DNA from: Promethearchaeota archaeon
Lineage (GTDB): Archaea > Asgardarchaeota > Lokiarchaeia > Sigyniarchaeales > SOKP01
Assembly: GCA_016839765.1 (NCBI GenBank)
Contig: JAEOTP010000043.1
Span: 119,655-183,654 of the forward strand
Reading direction: 5' to 3'
DNA length: 64,000 nt
The position numbers and the translations under genes were made by a program. The notes beneath the pieces were generated by a model. The model was not told the DNA's origin, ran no database searches, and worked only from the letters and a program-made list of their open reading frames with translations. Below, in pieces: positions 41,564 to 50,775 of this stretch. The first letter of the stretch is position 1. The number at the start of each line of letters is the position of its first letter.

Positions 41564-42835
41564 ATGCTAAGAGTAGGTATAATTGGATGTGGAGATATCG
41601 CTAATTTAAATGTATTAGGATACTTGGGTTCTCAAGACACTGAACTTATTGCTGTTTGTGATACTGATATTAAAAGTGCTGGAGAAAAATTAGAACGATG
41701 GGGATTAAGATCCATTAAAATATATAAAGATTATAAAAAGATGATAGACCATGAGGATCTAGATATTGTAGAAATTTTAACACCGCACCACCTTCATTTT
41801 CCAATGACAGAATACTGTGCTCAAGCAGGAGTTTCAGGCATTTCAGTTCAAAAACCTTTGGCACATACTATTACAGATTGCGAGAAAATGATCCAAGTTT
41901 GTAAACGAGAAAATGTAAAACTAAAGTTATTTGAGAATTTTAGGTTTTATCCCATTTTTCTATATGCAAAAGAACTTCTTGATCAAGGAATTATTGGAGA
42001 ACCACTTAACTTTCGAATAAACAGTATAGGAACTGGAGGTCCTGGTCTCACCTTATTTTCAAGAGATTTAAATTCGCTTATATGGAGAATGAAAGTAGAA
42101 ACCTGTGGGGGTGGTCCTTTTATTTATGATGATGGAATACATAAATTTTCAATGGCACTTTGGTTAATGGGAGAACGACGCGTCGAGAAAGTTTATAGTT
42201 GGATAAATTACTTTACAGGAGTTGCAGATACTCCAAATTATATTTTTTGGAAATATCCTAGTAAAAATTCAGATGAGCCTCCAAAATATGGCTCAATGCA
42301 GTTTACATTAGCTCCAAATTTGTATTATCCTAGTAATTATTATGATTGCGACGAATATATTGAAATTTCGGGAACTAAAGGTATAATATGGTTGAATCAG
42401 TGCACTTCAGGAGGAAATTATATTTCTAGAAGTCCACAGTTTCCACCTGTGGTTGTATATGTGGATGGAGAGGTAAAATCATTTGGAGAAAATTTACCAA
42501 GAGACTGGAGATATTCATTTATTAATTCTACTGAGCATTTTATTGACGTCATTAAAAGTGGTGGAAAACCCATTTATACAGGAGAAGAAGGGAAAAATCT
42601 ATGTATTTTTGCTAAAATGCCCTACATTTCTCAACAACAAAAGCGTCCAATTTATTGGGAGGAGATCACCGTAGAAAATGAGCAAAATGGGGAGTGCGTT
42701 GTAGAACAACCCGAAAATCAGGATTTTAGTGGCTTAACAAAATTTAATAGGATGAAAAAAAGAGATATGCGTAAAGGTATTAGAGATGGATTGAAGCATC
42801 AACAATTCAAATTTCAATATGAATATGAGGAATAA
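41564..42835 (+). CDS. Gfo/Idh/MocA family oxidoreductase
   Basis: Rossmann dehydrogenase on sugars or inositol-like substrates. GIIGCGDIANLNVLGYL binds NAD(P) at the start. The usual EKP motif reads QKP (SVQKPLAHT) here. LFENFRFYPIF and the C-terminal beta-sheet domain follow. The last 50 residues are a charged tail. It is clearly paralogous to the gene at 42855-43958, with which it converges. Substrate unknown; the GH3 neighbour hints at sugar use. Confidence 0.88.
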   Translation: MLRVGIIGCGDIANLNVLGYLGSQDTELIAVCDTDIKSAGEKLERWGLRSIKIYKDYKKMIDHEDLDIVEILTPHHLHFPMTEYCAQAGVSGISVQKPLAHTITDCEKMIQVCKRENVKLKLFENFRFYPIFLYAKELLDQGIIGEPLNFRINSIGTGGPGLTLFSRDLNSLIWRMKVETCGGGPFIYDDGIHKFSMALWLMGERRVEKVYSWINYFTGVADTPNYIFWKYPSKNSDEPPKYGSMQFTLAPNLYYPSNYYDCDEYIEISGTKGIIWLNQCTSGGNYISRSPQFPPVVVYVDGEVKSFGENLPRDWRYSFINSTEHFIDVIKSGGKPIYTGEEGKNLCIFAKMPYISQQQKRPIYWEEITVENEQNGECVVEQPENQDFSGLTKFNRMKKRDMRKGIRDGLKHQQFKFQYEYEE

Positions 42836-42854
42836 TTTAAACAGTTTTCGTAGA

Positions 42855-43958
42855 TTACATATCATCAAGTAAAATTTCTTTTCCCAATTCTGTTGAGTTG
42901 ATAGCAGCTAGGTTAAATTTCAAAATCTTTCTTGCATATTCTCCAGATAAATTTGGTTCTCTATATCCTTTTACTGCTTCAATAAAATGGTGAGTTGCAT
43001 TTATAAAACTAAATTTCCAATCATTATCAAAATCTCTATAAGTTTCTACTTTACCATCTCTTATTATACTAACAGGAGGAAAAATTTCTGAATCGGTCAT
43101 AATGTTTCCTATTGAAGTTCCTTGATTAATACGCATTATTCCTCTGCTTGCTATTATTTCAATAAATTCATCAGTAGGATAATATTTTGAAGGGATTGTC
43201 AAGTCTGGCATCAAAGAGAATTCCATATGACCATATTGGGGGATAAGGTGTTCATTATTTTGTTTGTATTTAAACATAACATATGCGGGAGCATCCCTAC
43301 CTTGATATGTGTCTGTCCACGCAAATACTTTCTCAATCTCTTCACTAAACAACCAATGGGCAAGAACAAACGCATGCCATCCATTATCAAGTAATACTGG
43401 AGAACCAGTTTGAGCCCCTCCAACCTTTGTAGGATTTTTTCTCCAAAATTCTGCGCTTTCTGGAGTTTTCCAACCTCCCTTTGTACCCAATGCTACTTTA
43501 ATTCTTATAGATGAGGGGTCTCCAATATAGTCTTGATCTATTAATTCCTTTGCTTTTCTAATATGCGGAGCAAAAATAAAATTCTCATAAATGGATAATA
43601 TTGTTCCAAATTCTTTACAAGTTTCAATCATCAAATCTGCTTCTTCTAGAGTCAATGCCATGGGTTTTTGGACAGAAATACCTTTAATACCACTTTTAGC
43701 GGCTGAGATTGTTGCTTCAGCATGTAAATGATGAGGAAGAAGAATTTCGACAATATCTAATTCTTCTTTTTTTAACATTTCTCTATAATCCGAGTATAGA
43801 TTAATATCTTTCCCTAAATTAAATTTATTAATTTTATTTTTTGCTTTTTCTATTGTTCTATTACATAATGAGACAATTTCTATTTCTTTATTATCTAAGT
43901 ATCCGAGGATATTTAAATCAAAAATTACACCTGTTCCTATGAAACCTACTTTGAACAT
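42855..43958 (-). CDS. Gfo/Idh/MocA family oxidoreductase (paralogue)
   Basis: 367 residues. GFIGTGVIFDLNILGYL is the cofactor loop and SVQKPMALT replaces EKP, as in the convergent neighbour. IYENFIFAPHIRKAKELI and LMPDLTIPSKYYPTDEFIEI align with LFENFRFYPIFLYAKELL and LAPNLYYPSNYYDCDEYIEI of the other copy. It lacks the neighbour's charged C-terminal tail. The pair probably arose by inverted duplication and may share a substrate. Confidence 0.88.
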   Translation of the reverse strand: MFKVGFIGTGVIFDLNILGYLDNKEIEIVSLCNRTIEKAKNKINKFNLGKDINLYSDYREMLKKEELDIVEILLPHHLHAEATISAAKSGIKGISVQKPMALTLEEADLMIETCKEFGTILSIYENFIFAPHIRKAKELIDQDYIGDPSSIRIKVALGTKGGWKTPESAEFWRKNPTKVGGAQTGSPVLLDNGWHAFVLAHWLFSEEIEKVFAWTDTYQGRDAPAYVMFKYKQNNEHLIPQYGHMEFSLMPDLTIPSKYYPTDEFIEIIASRGIMRINQGTSIGNIMTDSEIFPPVSIIRDGKVETYRDFDNDWKFSFINATHHFIEAVKGYREPNLSGEYARKILKFNLAAINSTELGKEILLDDM

Positions 43959-44115
43959 AACGATTATTAAAGTGGTTTATTAAATTTATATAAATCTAAA
44001 ATTTCCAATCAGTTGATTTTTCTCTATTTGGATCAGATTGAAGAGTGAAAATTGCATATGTGTTTATAAAGAACAATTGGTTTTCATCTAATAGTTAAGT
44101 AAATAGTAAAAAATT

Positions 44116-44877
44116 ATGTTCGAATACGCCATTGTTAGAAAACCTTGTAGAAACTTTAAATATGGTCTTACAGACGCAGATTTAGGAATCCCTGATTACA
44201 AAAAAGCTCTTTCTCAACACAGTGTTTATGTTCAAGCTTTAAAAAGGTGTGGGCTTCAAGTGATTGAATTGAAAGCAGATGAGAGGTATCCAGATTCCAC
44301 ATTTGTGGAAGATACTGCTATTACAGAAAAAAATTTTGCGATAATTTTAAACATGGGAGCATCAAGTAGAAGGGGAGAAGAAAATGATATAGAAAATGTG
44401 TTAAATGATTTCTATGATAATATAGAGAGAATTAATCATCCTGGAACCGTTGATGGTGGGGATGTCATGAAGGTTGAGAATCATTATTATATAGGAATAT
44501 CAAAAAGAACAAATTTGGAAGGAGCAGATCAATTAATTAAAATTTTTAAAAAAAATAATTATTTATGTTCTAAAATTTCATTAACCAATTTACTCCATCT
44601 GAAAACAGGGATATCATACATTGGAGATAATAATATGATAGCAGTTGATAAATTTAGAAAATTACCGTATTTTAAAAGATTCAATATAATTTATACTAAT
44701 GAAAGTGAACAATATGGTGCAAATAGTATAAGGGTCAATGAATATGTTCTAATCCCTAAAGGTTGTAAAATTTTAAGCAACTCTTTAAAATCATTAAGAT
44801 ATAAATTATTAGAGTTGGATCTTTCAGAATTTAGAAAAATGGATGGAGGAATTTCTTGCTTATCACTTAGATTCTAA
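44116..44877 (+). CDS. Dimethylargininase/amidinotransferase-family hydrolase
   Basis: 253 residues of the DDAH type in the guanidino-modifying superfamily. DSTFVEDTAI (Glu65, Asp66), DGGDVMKV (112-119), catalytic His161 in LLHLKTGISYIG and nucleophile Cys248 in DGGISCLSLRF are present. DDAH cleaves methylarginines to citrulline, but archaeal members may act on arginine or other guanidino compounds. It stands alone, just before ilvD. Confidence 0.88.
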   Translation: MFEYAIVRKPCRNFKYGLTDADLGIPDYKKALSQHSVYVQALKRCGLQVIELKADERYPDSTFVEDTAITEKNFAIILNMGASSRRGEENDIENVLNDFYDNIERINHPGTVDGGDVMKVENHYYIGISKRTNLEGADQLIKIFKKNNYLCSKISLTNLLHLKTGISYIGDNNMIAVDKFRKLPYFKRFNIIYTNESEQYGANSIRVNEYVLIPKGCKILSNSLKSLRYKLLELDLSEFRKMDGGISCLSLRF

Positions 44878-44973
44878 AAATTTTATCTAAATTCAAAAAC
44901 TAATTTTATTTGAATGAACTTTTTAAGAAATATTAAAATAGTAAAATTATAACTGTTGAAATGAGTTTTTTTA

Positions 44974-46638
44974 ATGAAAATAGATAAAGAATTGATTCCA
45001 AATAAGTCGTATGAACGAGCTTTATATTTAGGTTGTGGTTATACTTACGAGGATTTGTTAAAACCTAAAATCGCAGTTGTGAACTCTTGGAATGAGATAA
45101 ATCCGGGTCATATTCATTTACGAAAACTTGCTGAACTAGTTAAAGAGGGAATTAAAGAAAAAGGTGGAACTCCCATGGAATTCAATACCATTGCTACTTG
45201 CGATGGGATTGCAAATTCAGGAAATTTTTCTAAATATGTTTTACCTACAAGAGATATAATTGCTGCTTCAGTTGAATGTACAGTAAAAGCATATAACTTT
45301 GATGGAATGGTAATGTTATGTTCTTGTGATAAAATTATCCCAGGAATGCTCTTAGCAGCTGCTCGATGCAACATACCTACCATCTTTTTAACAGGAGGAA
45401 TAATGGAGCCAAAACACTTCGAAGATGGACCACTAAAAGGCAAAACGTTTGTCACTTGTGATATAAAGGAAGCCATTGGAAGATTTAAAGCAGGTGATAT
45501 TACTGAAGAACAATTTTTCCTCATAGAATCTCACACTTGTTGTTCCCCAGGCGCATGTAATATGATGGGGACAGCGAATACCATGGCGTGTATAATCGAG
45601 GCTATGGGACTTTCATTACCAGGTTGTGCAACTTTAAGTGCAGTTGGAAAAAAACGGGAAGAACTAAGTAGAGAAACAGGTAGAGTCATTATGCAATTGG
45701 TTGAAAAAAGAATTACGGCATTAGACTTGATTAATTATAAATCAATTGAAAATGCTTGCAAGGTTGCTCTCTCATTTGGTGGCTCTACAAATATGGTTTT
45801 ACATATGTGTGCTTTATCCCATGAAATAGGTGGAACATTAAATCATTTTGATTTTGAAGATTTAAGTAAATCGGTTCCATTGCTGGCAAAATTTAAACCT
45901 GCTTCAGAATATAATCTCTCGGAATTCCATGAAGCAGGAGGAATAAGGGTTTTGATGAAGAAATTGTCAAAATATTTGGATTTAACAGCTAAAAACGTTT
46001 CAGGAGAACATTTAAAAGAACTTCTTCAAAATATTGAGTATGACGACTATCACATTATCCGGAATTTAAATGATCCTATTAAAAATGAAGGAGGAATAGC
46101 GGTTCTAAAAGGAAATTTAGCACCAGAAGGAGCTATAGTAAAGCAAAGTGCTATAAATCCTAAAATGTATTATCATAAAGGTAAAGCTAAGGTTTTTAAT
46201 AAAGAAGAAGAGGTTAGAGAAGCATTGTTAACAAATAAAGTAGAAAGGGGGGATGTTTTAGTCATAAGGAATGAAGGGCCAAAAGGATCACCCGGGATGA
46301 GAGAATTATCGATACCAGCAGCATTATTAGTTGGCATGGGATTTGGAGATTCAGTTGCAATGATAACAGATGGTCGCTTTTCAGGAGCAACTAGAGGTCC
46401 TTGTATCGGTCATGTATGCCCTGAAGCTTATGAAGGTGGTCCAATTGCTCTAGTTAAGGAAGGAGATCTTATTGAAATTGATATTAAAAATCGAAAATTA
46501 AATTTATTAATCTCCGATAAAGAATTAGAGGATAGATTACAAAATTGGAAACAACCAGAACCAAAAATTAAAAAGGGTTATTTAAATACGTATAGAAAGA
46601 TTGTAAGTTCTGCTAAATATGGAGCGTACATAGAATAG
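44974..46638 (+). CDS. ilvD: Dihydroxy-acid dehydratase
   Basis: Iron-sulfur dehydratase of branched-chain amino acid synthesis, 554 residues. Cluster cysteines lie in [23 protein letters not shown] and [37 protein letters not shown] and [20 protein letters not shown] complete the family pattern. The segment [20 protein letters not shown] at the C-terminal swivelling domain is typical. No other ilv gene is adjacent. The 19-bp gap to the peptidase gene suggests cotranscription with it. Confidence 0.95.
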   Translation: MKIDKELIPNKSYERALYLGCGYTYEDLLKPKIAVVNSWNEINPGHIHLRKLAELVKEGIKEKGGTPMEFNTIATCDGIANSGNFSKYVLPTRDIIAASVECTVKAYNFDGMVMLCSCDKIIPGMLLAAARCNIPTIFLTGGIMEPKHFEDGPLKGKTFVTCDIKEAIGRFKAGDITEEQFFLIESHTCCSPGACNMMGTANTMACIIEAMGLSLPGCATLSAVGKKREELSRETGRVIMQLVEKRITALDLINYKSIENACKVALSFGGSTNMVLHMCALSHEIGGTLNHFDFEDLSKSVPLLAKFKPASEYNLSEFHEAGGIRVLMKKLSKYLDLTAKNVSGEHLKELLQNIEYDDYHIIRNLNDPIKNEGGIAVLKGNLAPEGAIVKQSAINPKMYYHKGKAKVFNKEEEVREALLTNKVERGDVLVIRNEGPKGSPGMRELSIPAALLVGMGFGDSVAMITDGRFSGATRGPCIGHVCPEAYEGGPIALVKEGDLIEIDIKNRKLNLLISDKELEDRLQNWKQPEPKIKKGYLNTYRKIVSSAKYGAYIE

Positions 46639-46657
46639 ACAAAATTTTTTAATAAAA

Positions 46658-47842
46658 ATGATTGATGAAAAACGTATAAAAGAAAATTTAGAATTATTTT
46701 CATTTCCAAGGTTATCTGGTACTGATGGTGAGAAAAAGGCATTCAACCTGGCTTTAGCAAGAGTAAAAAGTTTAAATTTAACGCCTAATATTCAAATGTT
46801 TACATTTAGTAACTATTTTGCCAGATACTATCCCAAAATTGTTATCTCAATAGGTTTTTTCCTACTTTTATTATTCTATTTAAATATAGCCACCATTATA
46901 TTTCCAATTTTATATTTAATTAGCTTATTTTTCTTAGCTATACACTTTATTTTAGCAAAAAGGCCTCAGAACATTATAATAGGGAAAAAATTGAAGTCTC
47001 AAAATCTATTCATTACTTTATCGTCAAAACCATCAAAAAAAAATTCTAATGACGGCAAAAGTGAAAGTTCTGAAAGAAATTTTCTTTTTTTCTGTCATTT
47101 AGATTCAAAGAGTCAAAAATTGACTATCCTAACTCGTATAAGAGCAGCTAGATCATGGGTTTTTTCATCTCTATCATTATTAATTATTACAATTCTCAAA
47201 AATTATGTTTTAATTCAATTCTCGTTATTATTTTTTATTATAGGGGCTATACCTTTAGCAATTAATGTTTTAGCAACATTATTAATCATTTTAAATACAA
47301 CAAGGAATGAATCTAAAGGAGCAATAGATAATGCGTCTGGTATTGCGTGTGTTATAGAATTGTTAAATTACTACTTAAATACTGATTTTAGATTAAATAA
47401 TTTCAACTTATACTTTGTTTTTAGTGGAGCTGAAGAGTCTGGAACAATGGGAATTCGATATTTTTATCAGAACATTAAGGAACTCGATCGAAATAAGACG
47501 ATCATCTTTAATTTCGACGCGATAGGCAAAAATGTGTACTTCTTCCCTGGAAAACCTATTAAAAAGAATGTTCAAATACTCCTTCAAAAATTTTTAAATA
47601 ATTCAGAAAAGTTTAATATTAAAATAATTTCTAAACGATTTTATATAGGTTCACGTTCTGATGGCTATTTTTTGAAAAAAAGAGGATTTCAAGGGGTTGG
47701 AATTGGAGATATAGAATCTTATAAATTCATTCATTCTACTAATGATACTATAGATAAAATAGATCCTTCAATATTAAAGGATCTTTGTGAAGCAATTATC
47801 ACAATATTAAATGATTATGACACAAGTTTTAATATATCTTAA
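46658..47842 (+). CDS. M28-type zinc peptidase with inserted membrane helices
   Basis: Aminopeptidase-fold protein. Zinc site residues sit in CHLDSKSQ, GAIDNASGIACVIELL, FSGAEESGTMGI, FNFDAIG and HSTNDTID, the standard M28 order. Unlike soluble M28 enzymes it has two helices near 60-95 and two more near 160-210. The second pair is inserted inside the catalytic domain, between the first His and the Asp ligand. This suggests a membrane-embedded peptidase with its site on one face. Confidence 0.82.
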   Translation: MIDEKRIKENLELFSFPRLSGTDGEKKAFNLALARVKSLNLTPNIQMFTFSNYFARYYPKIVISIGFFLLLLFYLNIATIIFPILYLISLFFLAIHFILAKRPQNIIIGKKLKSQNLFITLSSKPSKKNSNDGKSESSERNFLFFCHLDSKSQKLTILTRIRAARSWVFSSLSLLIITILKNYVLIQFSLLFFIIGAIPLAINVLATLLIILNTTRNESKGAIDNASGIACVIELLNYYLNTDFRLNNFNLYFVFSGAEESGTMGIRYFYQNIKELDRNKTIIFNFDAIGKNVYFFPGKPIKKNVQILLQKFLNNSEKFNIKIISKRFYIGSRSDGYFLKKRGFQGVGIGDIESYKFIHSTNDTIDKIDPSILKDLCEAIITILNDYDTSFNIS

Positions 47843-47896
47843 GCTTCTTTTGAATTCAGAAGCAACAAATTTAATTAATTTATTTTAGATTTAAAA

Positions 47897-49441
47897 TTGT
47901 TGAAGTATAAGGAATTTAATGAAAAAGAATTAGGCTCGGTTGTAACTCCTCTAAAAACAGCTAATTACATAATATCGAAGCTAGGGATAATAAAATCGTC
48001 TCAAAAGATATTAGATCCATGTGTAGGTCCTGGAGTCTTTATTAGAGCTTTATTGACGTTAGGAGTAGATCAAAATCAAATCTATGCTTATGATATCAAC
48101 CCAGATTATAAAAAGGATATTGAATATTTAGGAATACATTTTGAAGTAAGAGATACACTTTTGACAATAAATTCTAATTCTTTTAATGAGTTTGATTTTA
48201 TAATTGGAAACCCTCCATATTTAAATAAAGCTAGTTCTTATATTCGGAAGAATAAATCGAAATTGAAAGAGCTGTACGGAGATATTAATGCTCATGAAAC
48301 GTATTCTATGTTTATCGTAAATAGTATTTGGAGATTAAAAGAAGGTGGCAAATTAGGCTTTATAACAAGCGATTCATTTTTGACCTTAAGCACACATAAA
48401 AAGCTTAGAAAATTTATCTTGGAAAACTGCTTAATTGATGAAATTTTACTCCCTCCTAAAGATTTATTTTCAAAACAAAGAGTTAGCACAAGTTCCGCCA
48501 TAATAATATTAACAAAATCTATTGGGGAAAAAAATAAAAGAGTTAGAGATAAACATCTAATAAGGGTTGTACCTCGCCTTGAAAATGAAGTACAATACAT
48601 TAAACTAAAACATGTTTTTAATATAATGCAAAAAAAATATTATAGTTTACCCTTTAATATCTTCTTCATAGATATAGAACCTGAAATTATTGATCTATTC
48701 GAAAAGTCTCCTAAATTAGAAGATTACCTTAAAGGATATATTGGAATGCATACTCATAATAATAGAAAATATATTGCAGCAGTCGATGGGACATCGTTAG
48801 CAAATATTTTTGAAAACAGGAATGCTAAAATTTTAGACTCAGATAAAAAATATAAAATAATCTCAAAAATAGAGTTGAACTCCGAAAACTGGAAACCTTA
48901 CTTAAAAAGAGGAGGAGCAGATCAATATTATCGGCCTATAATGGAGGGTCTTATTTGGGATGAAGCCTCAATCCCCATTTATGATATTCCCAAAAATGTG
49001 CCTTTTGAACAGGAGGGGATTGTAATAAGTGGAGTTAGCTCGAGATTGGCAGCTCGATATATGCCAAAAGGGTGTTATTGGGATTCTAATAAAGCAATAG
49101 GTTTCATACTAAAAAATAAAACAATTTCAATACATTACATATTAGGTCTATTGAATAGTTCCTTATATAATTATCTCGCAAAAGGTATTATCAATAACAC
49201 CAACAGCATTCAAATTACCGGGGTTCACTCATTACCGATAATTCCTCCTGATATAAACATAAAAGAATTAGTCGAAAGTCTTGTAGATATAATTATTAGA
49301 AATAAAATGAAAAATTTGAATTTTCAATTTAAAAGTCAACAAAAAGAAATTGATAATTTGATTTTTAATTTTTATTCTCAAAAGTTTCATTTTCCAGAAG
49401 CTTTAAAGGAAAAATTAGATAAGAATTATTCTATTTATTAG
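47897..49441 (+). CDS. N6-adenine DNA methyltransferase with C-terminal recognition domain
   Basis: 514 residues. ELGSVVTPLKTANYII opens the protein as in type I/IIG methylases, motif I is DPCVGPGVFIRALL, and catalytic motif IV is GNPPYLNKA. KLGFITSDSFLTLSTHKKLR follows. The C-terminal half has the TaqI-like recognition pattern (ENWKPYLKRGGADQYYRPI, WDSNKAIGFIL, IHYILGLLNSSLYNYL). No nuclease motif or restriction gene is seen. The start is TTG at 47897. It overlaps the convergent glutamine synthetase gene by 4 bp. It is unlike the methylase at 32551 apart from shared motifs. Confidence 0.82.
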   Translation: MLKYKEFNEKELGSVVTPLKTANYIISKLGIIKSSQKILDPCVGPGVFIRALLTLGVDQNQIYAYDINPDYKKDIEYLGIHFEVRDTLLTINSNSFNEFDFIIGNPPYLNKASSYIRKNKSKLKELYGDINAHETYSMFIVNSIWRLKEGGKLGFITSDSFLTLSTHKKLRKFILENCLIDEILLPPKDLFSKQRVSTSSAIIILTKSIGEKNKRVRDKHLIRVVPRLENEVQYIKLKHVFNIMQKKYYSLPFNIFFIDIEPEIIDLFEKSPKLEDYLKGYIGMHTHNNRKYIAAVDGTSLANIFENRNAKILDSDKKYKIISKIELNSENWKPYLKRGGADQYYRPIMEGLIWDEASIPIYDIPKNVPFEQEGIVISGVSSRLAARYMPKGCYWDSNKAIGFILKNKTISIHYILGLLNSSLYNYLAKGIINNTNSIQITGVHSLPIIPPDINIKELVESLVDIIIRNKMKNLNFQFKSQQKEIDNLIFNFYSQKFHFPEALKEKLDKNYSIY

Positions 49442-50730
49442 CACAATAGATACTTTTTCAGTTCCCAGCTTGTTTCATTTCCAGCCTTTTGTGCCTTTTT
49501 ATATTCCTCAAGTTCATTTTGTTTTAAATTTAAAAATACTTTTTTTAATTCTTTTCCTAAAACTTTTTCAATGAAATTACTTTTTTTAAAAGCCGTTAAA
49601 GATTGATCAAAACTACGTGGTAATTCTGTCACTCCTAATTTTATTCTTTCTTCTGTAGTTAATTGATCTATATTTGTGTTAATAGGATCTTTTGGTTCAA
49701 TTTTGTTTTTAATCCCATCTAGACCTGCTGCAAGTAAAAGAGCAGTTCCAAGATATATATTCATCGCAGCATCTCCTGCACGATATTCTACTTTTGCTGA
49801 TTTTTCATATCCAGGAACTCTGATTAAAGCGGTTCTATTGCCTATACCCCATGTATCATAAACTGGAGCCTCATTGTTAGGTATAAGTCTTTTATATGAA
49901 TTTGTAGTAGGATTTAAAATAGCTGAAATAGAATCAAGGCGCTTTTGTATTCCTCCAATATAATATCTAAGAAAATTGCTAATACCTTTTTCTTCATCAG
50001 TAAAAATATTTCTGTCATCTTTAGTAAGATATTGATGAATGTGTAATCCACTCCCTGCTTCTGATGAAATTGGCTTAGGCATAAAAGTTGCAATTAAATC
50101 ATCATAAAAAGTCTCAGTTTTCACAATCATTTTTGCAGTTTGAACATTATCAGCTTGATAGAGAGCATTATACGGTAATAACTCGATTTCATGTTGTCCA
50201 GTACCAACCTCATGATGTATTGTTTTAAGTCCAATTCCCATTTCCATCATACTGTCAGAAATTTGACGCCTTAATTCATGCAGTTTATCAGAGGGTGGTA
50301 TATCCATATAGGATCCATTATCAGCGGGTCTTAAGTCGTTTGTTAAAAAATACCATTCTAATTCTGGTCGTGTTAAAAACTCATATCCTAAAGATTTTGC
50401 CTTGTTTAATTGAGATTTTAATATACCACGTGGACATAACGAATAAGCATTTCCATTATTATCTGTAATATCACAAATAAACCTCCCTATTCTATTATTC
50501 CAAGGAATAATTGCAAAAGTGTTTAAATCTGGTACTATTTTCATATCACTCTGCTCTGTCTTTAGAAATCCTAAGCTTGAACCATCGATACCCGTACCTT
50601 CTCCCATGTCCTCCCAAATTTTTGCAGGAAATTCAACTTCCTTAAATTCACCAAGAATCGAGGTAAATTGAAATTGAACATAATCTATCCCCTTCTCTTC
50701 AAACAATTTAGTAAAATCAGTCATAACCAT
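49438..50730 (-). CDS. Glutamine synthetase-family protein
   Basis: 430 residues with the GS fold. IDGSSLGFLKTEQSDMKI, RPELEWYFLT, IHHEVGTGQHEIELL, TFMPKPISSEAGSGLHIHQY, NSYKRLIPNNEAPVY and NRTALIRVPGY are in the right order. The metal and glutamate sites look intact. The stretch after this reads VEYRAGDAAMNIYLGTALLL where most type I enzymes have EFRSPDPSCNPYL, and the C-terminus lacks the adenylylation-site tyrosine loop of enterobacterial GlnA. It may be glutamine synthetase or a gamma-glutamyl-amine ligase. It shares strand with the ThDP enzyme upstream (45-bp gap). Confidence 0.85.
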   Translation of the reverse strand: MVMTDFTKLFEEKGIDYVQFQFTSILGEFKEVEFPAKIWEDMGEGTGIDGSSLGFLKTEQSDMKIVPDLNTFAIIPWNNRIGRFICDITDNNGNAYSLCPRGILKSQLNKAKSLGYEFLTRPELEWYFLTNDLRPADNGSYMDIPPSDKLHELRRQISDSMMEMGIGLKTIHHEVGTGQHEIELLPYNALYQADNVQTAKMIVKTETFYDDLIATFMPKPISSEAGSGLHIHQYLTKDDRNIFTDEEKGISNFLRYYIGGIQKRLDSISAILNPTTNSYKRLIPNNEAPVYDTWGIGNRTALIRVPGYEKSAKVEYRAGDAAMNIYLGTALLLAAGLDGIKNKIEPKDPINTNIDQLTTEERIKLGVTELPRSFDQSLTAFKKSNFIEKVLGKELKKVFLNLKQNELEEYKKAQKAGNETSWELKKYLLC

Positions 50731-50775
50731 TAAATAAAAATATTGAAAAGTAAGAAATAAAAAAGAGTAATAAGA

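Noticed and set aside
45114..45524. 136-residue minus-strand frame inside ilvD
   Set aside because: It is antisense to the highly conserved IlvD iron-sulfur region.
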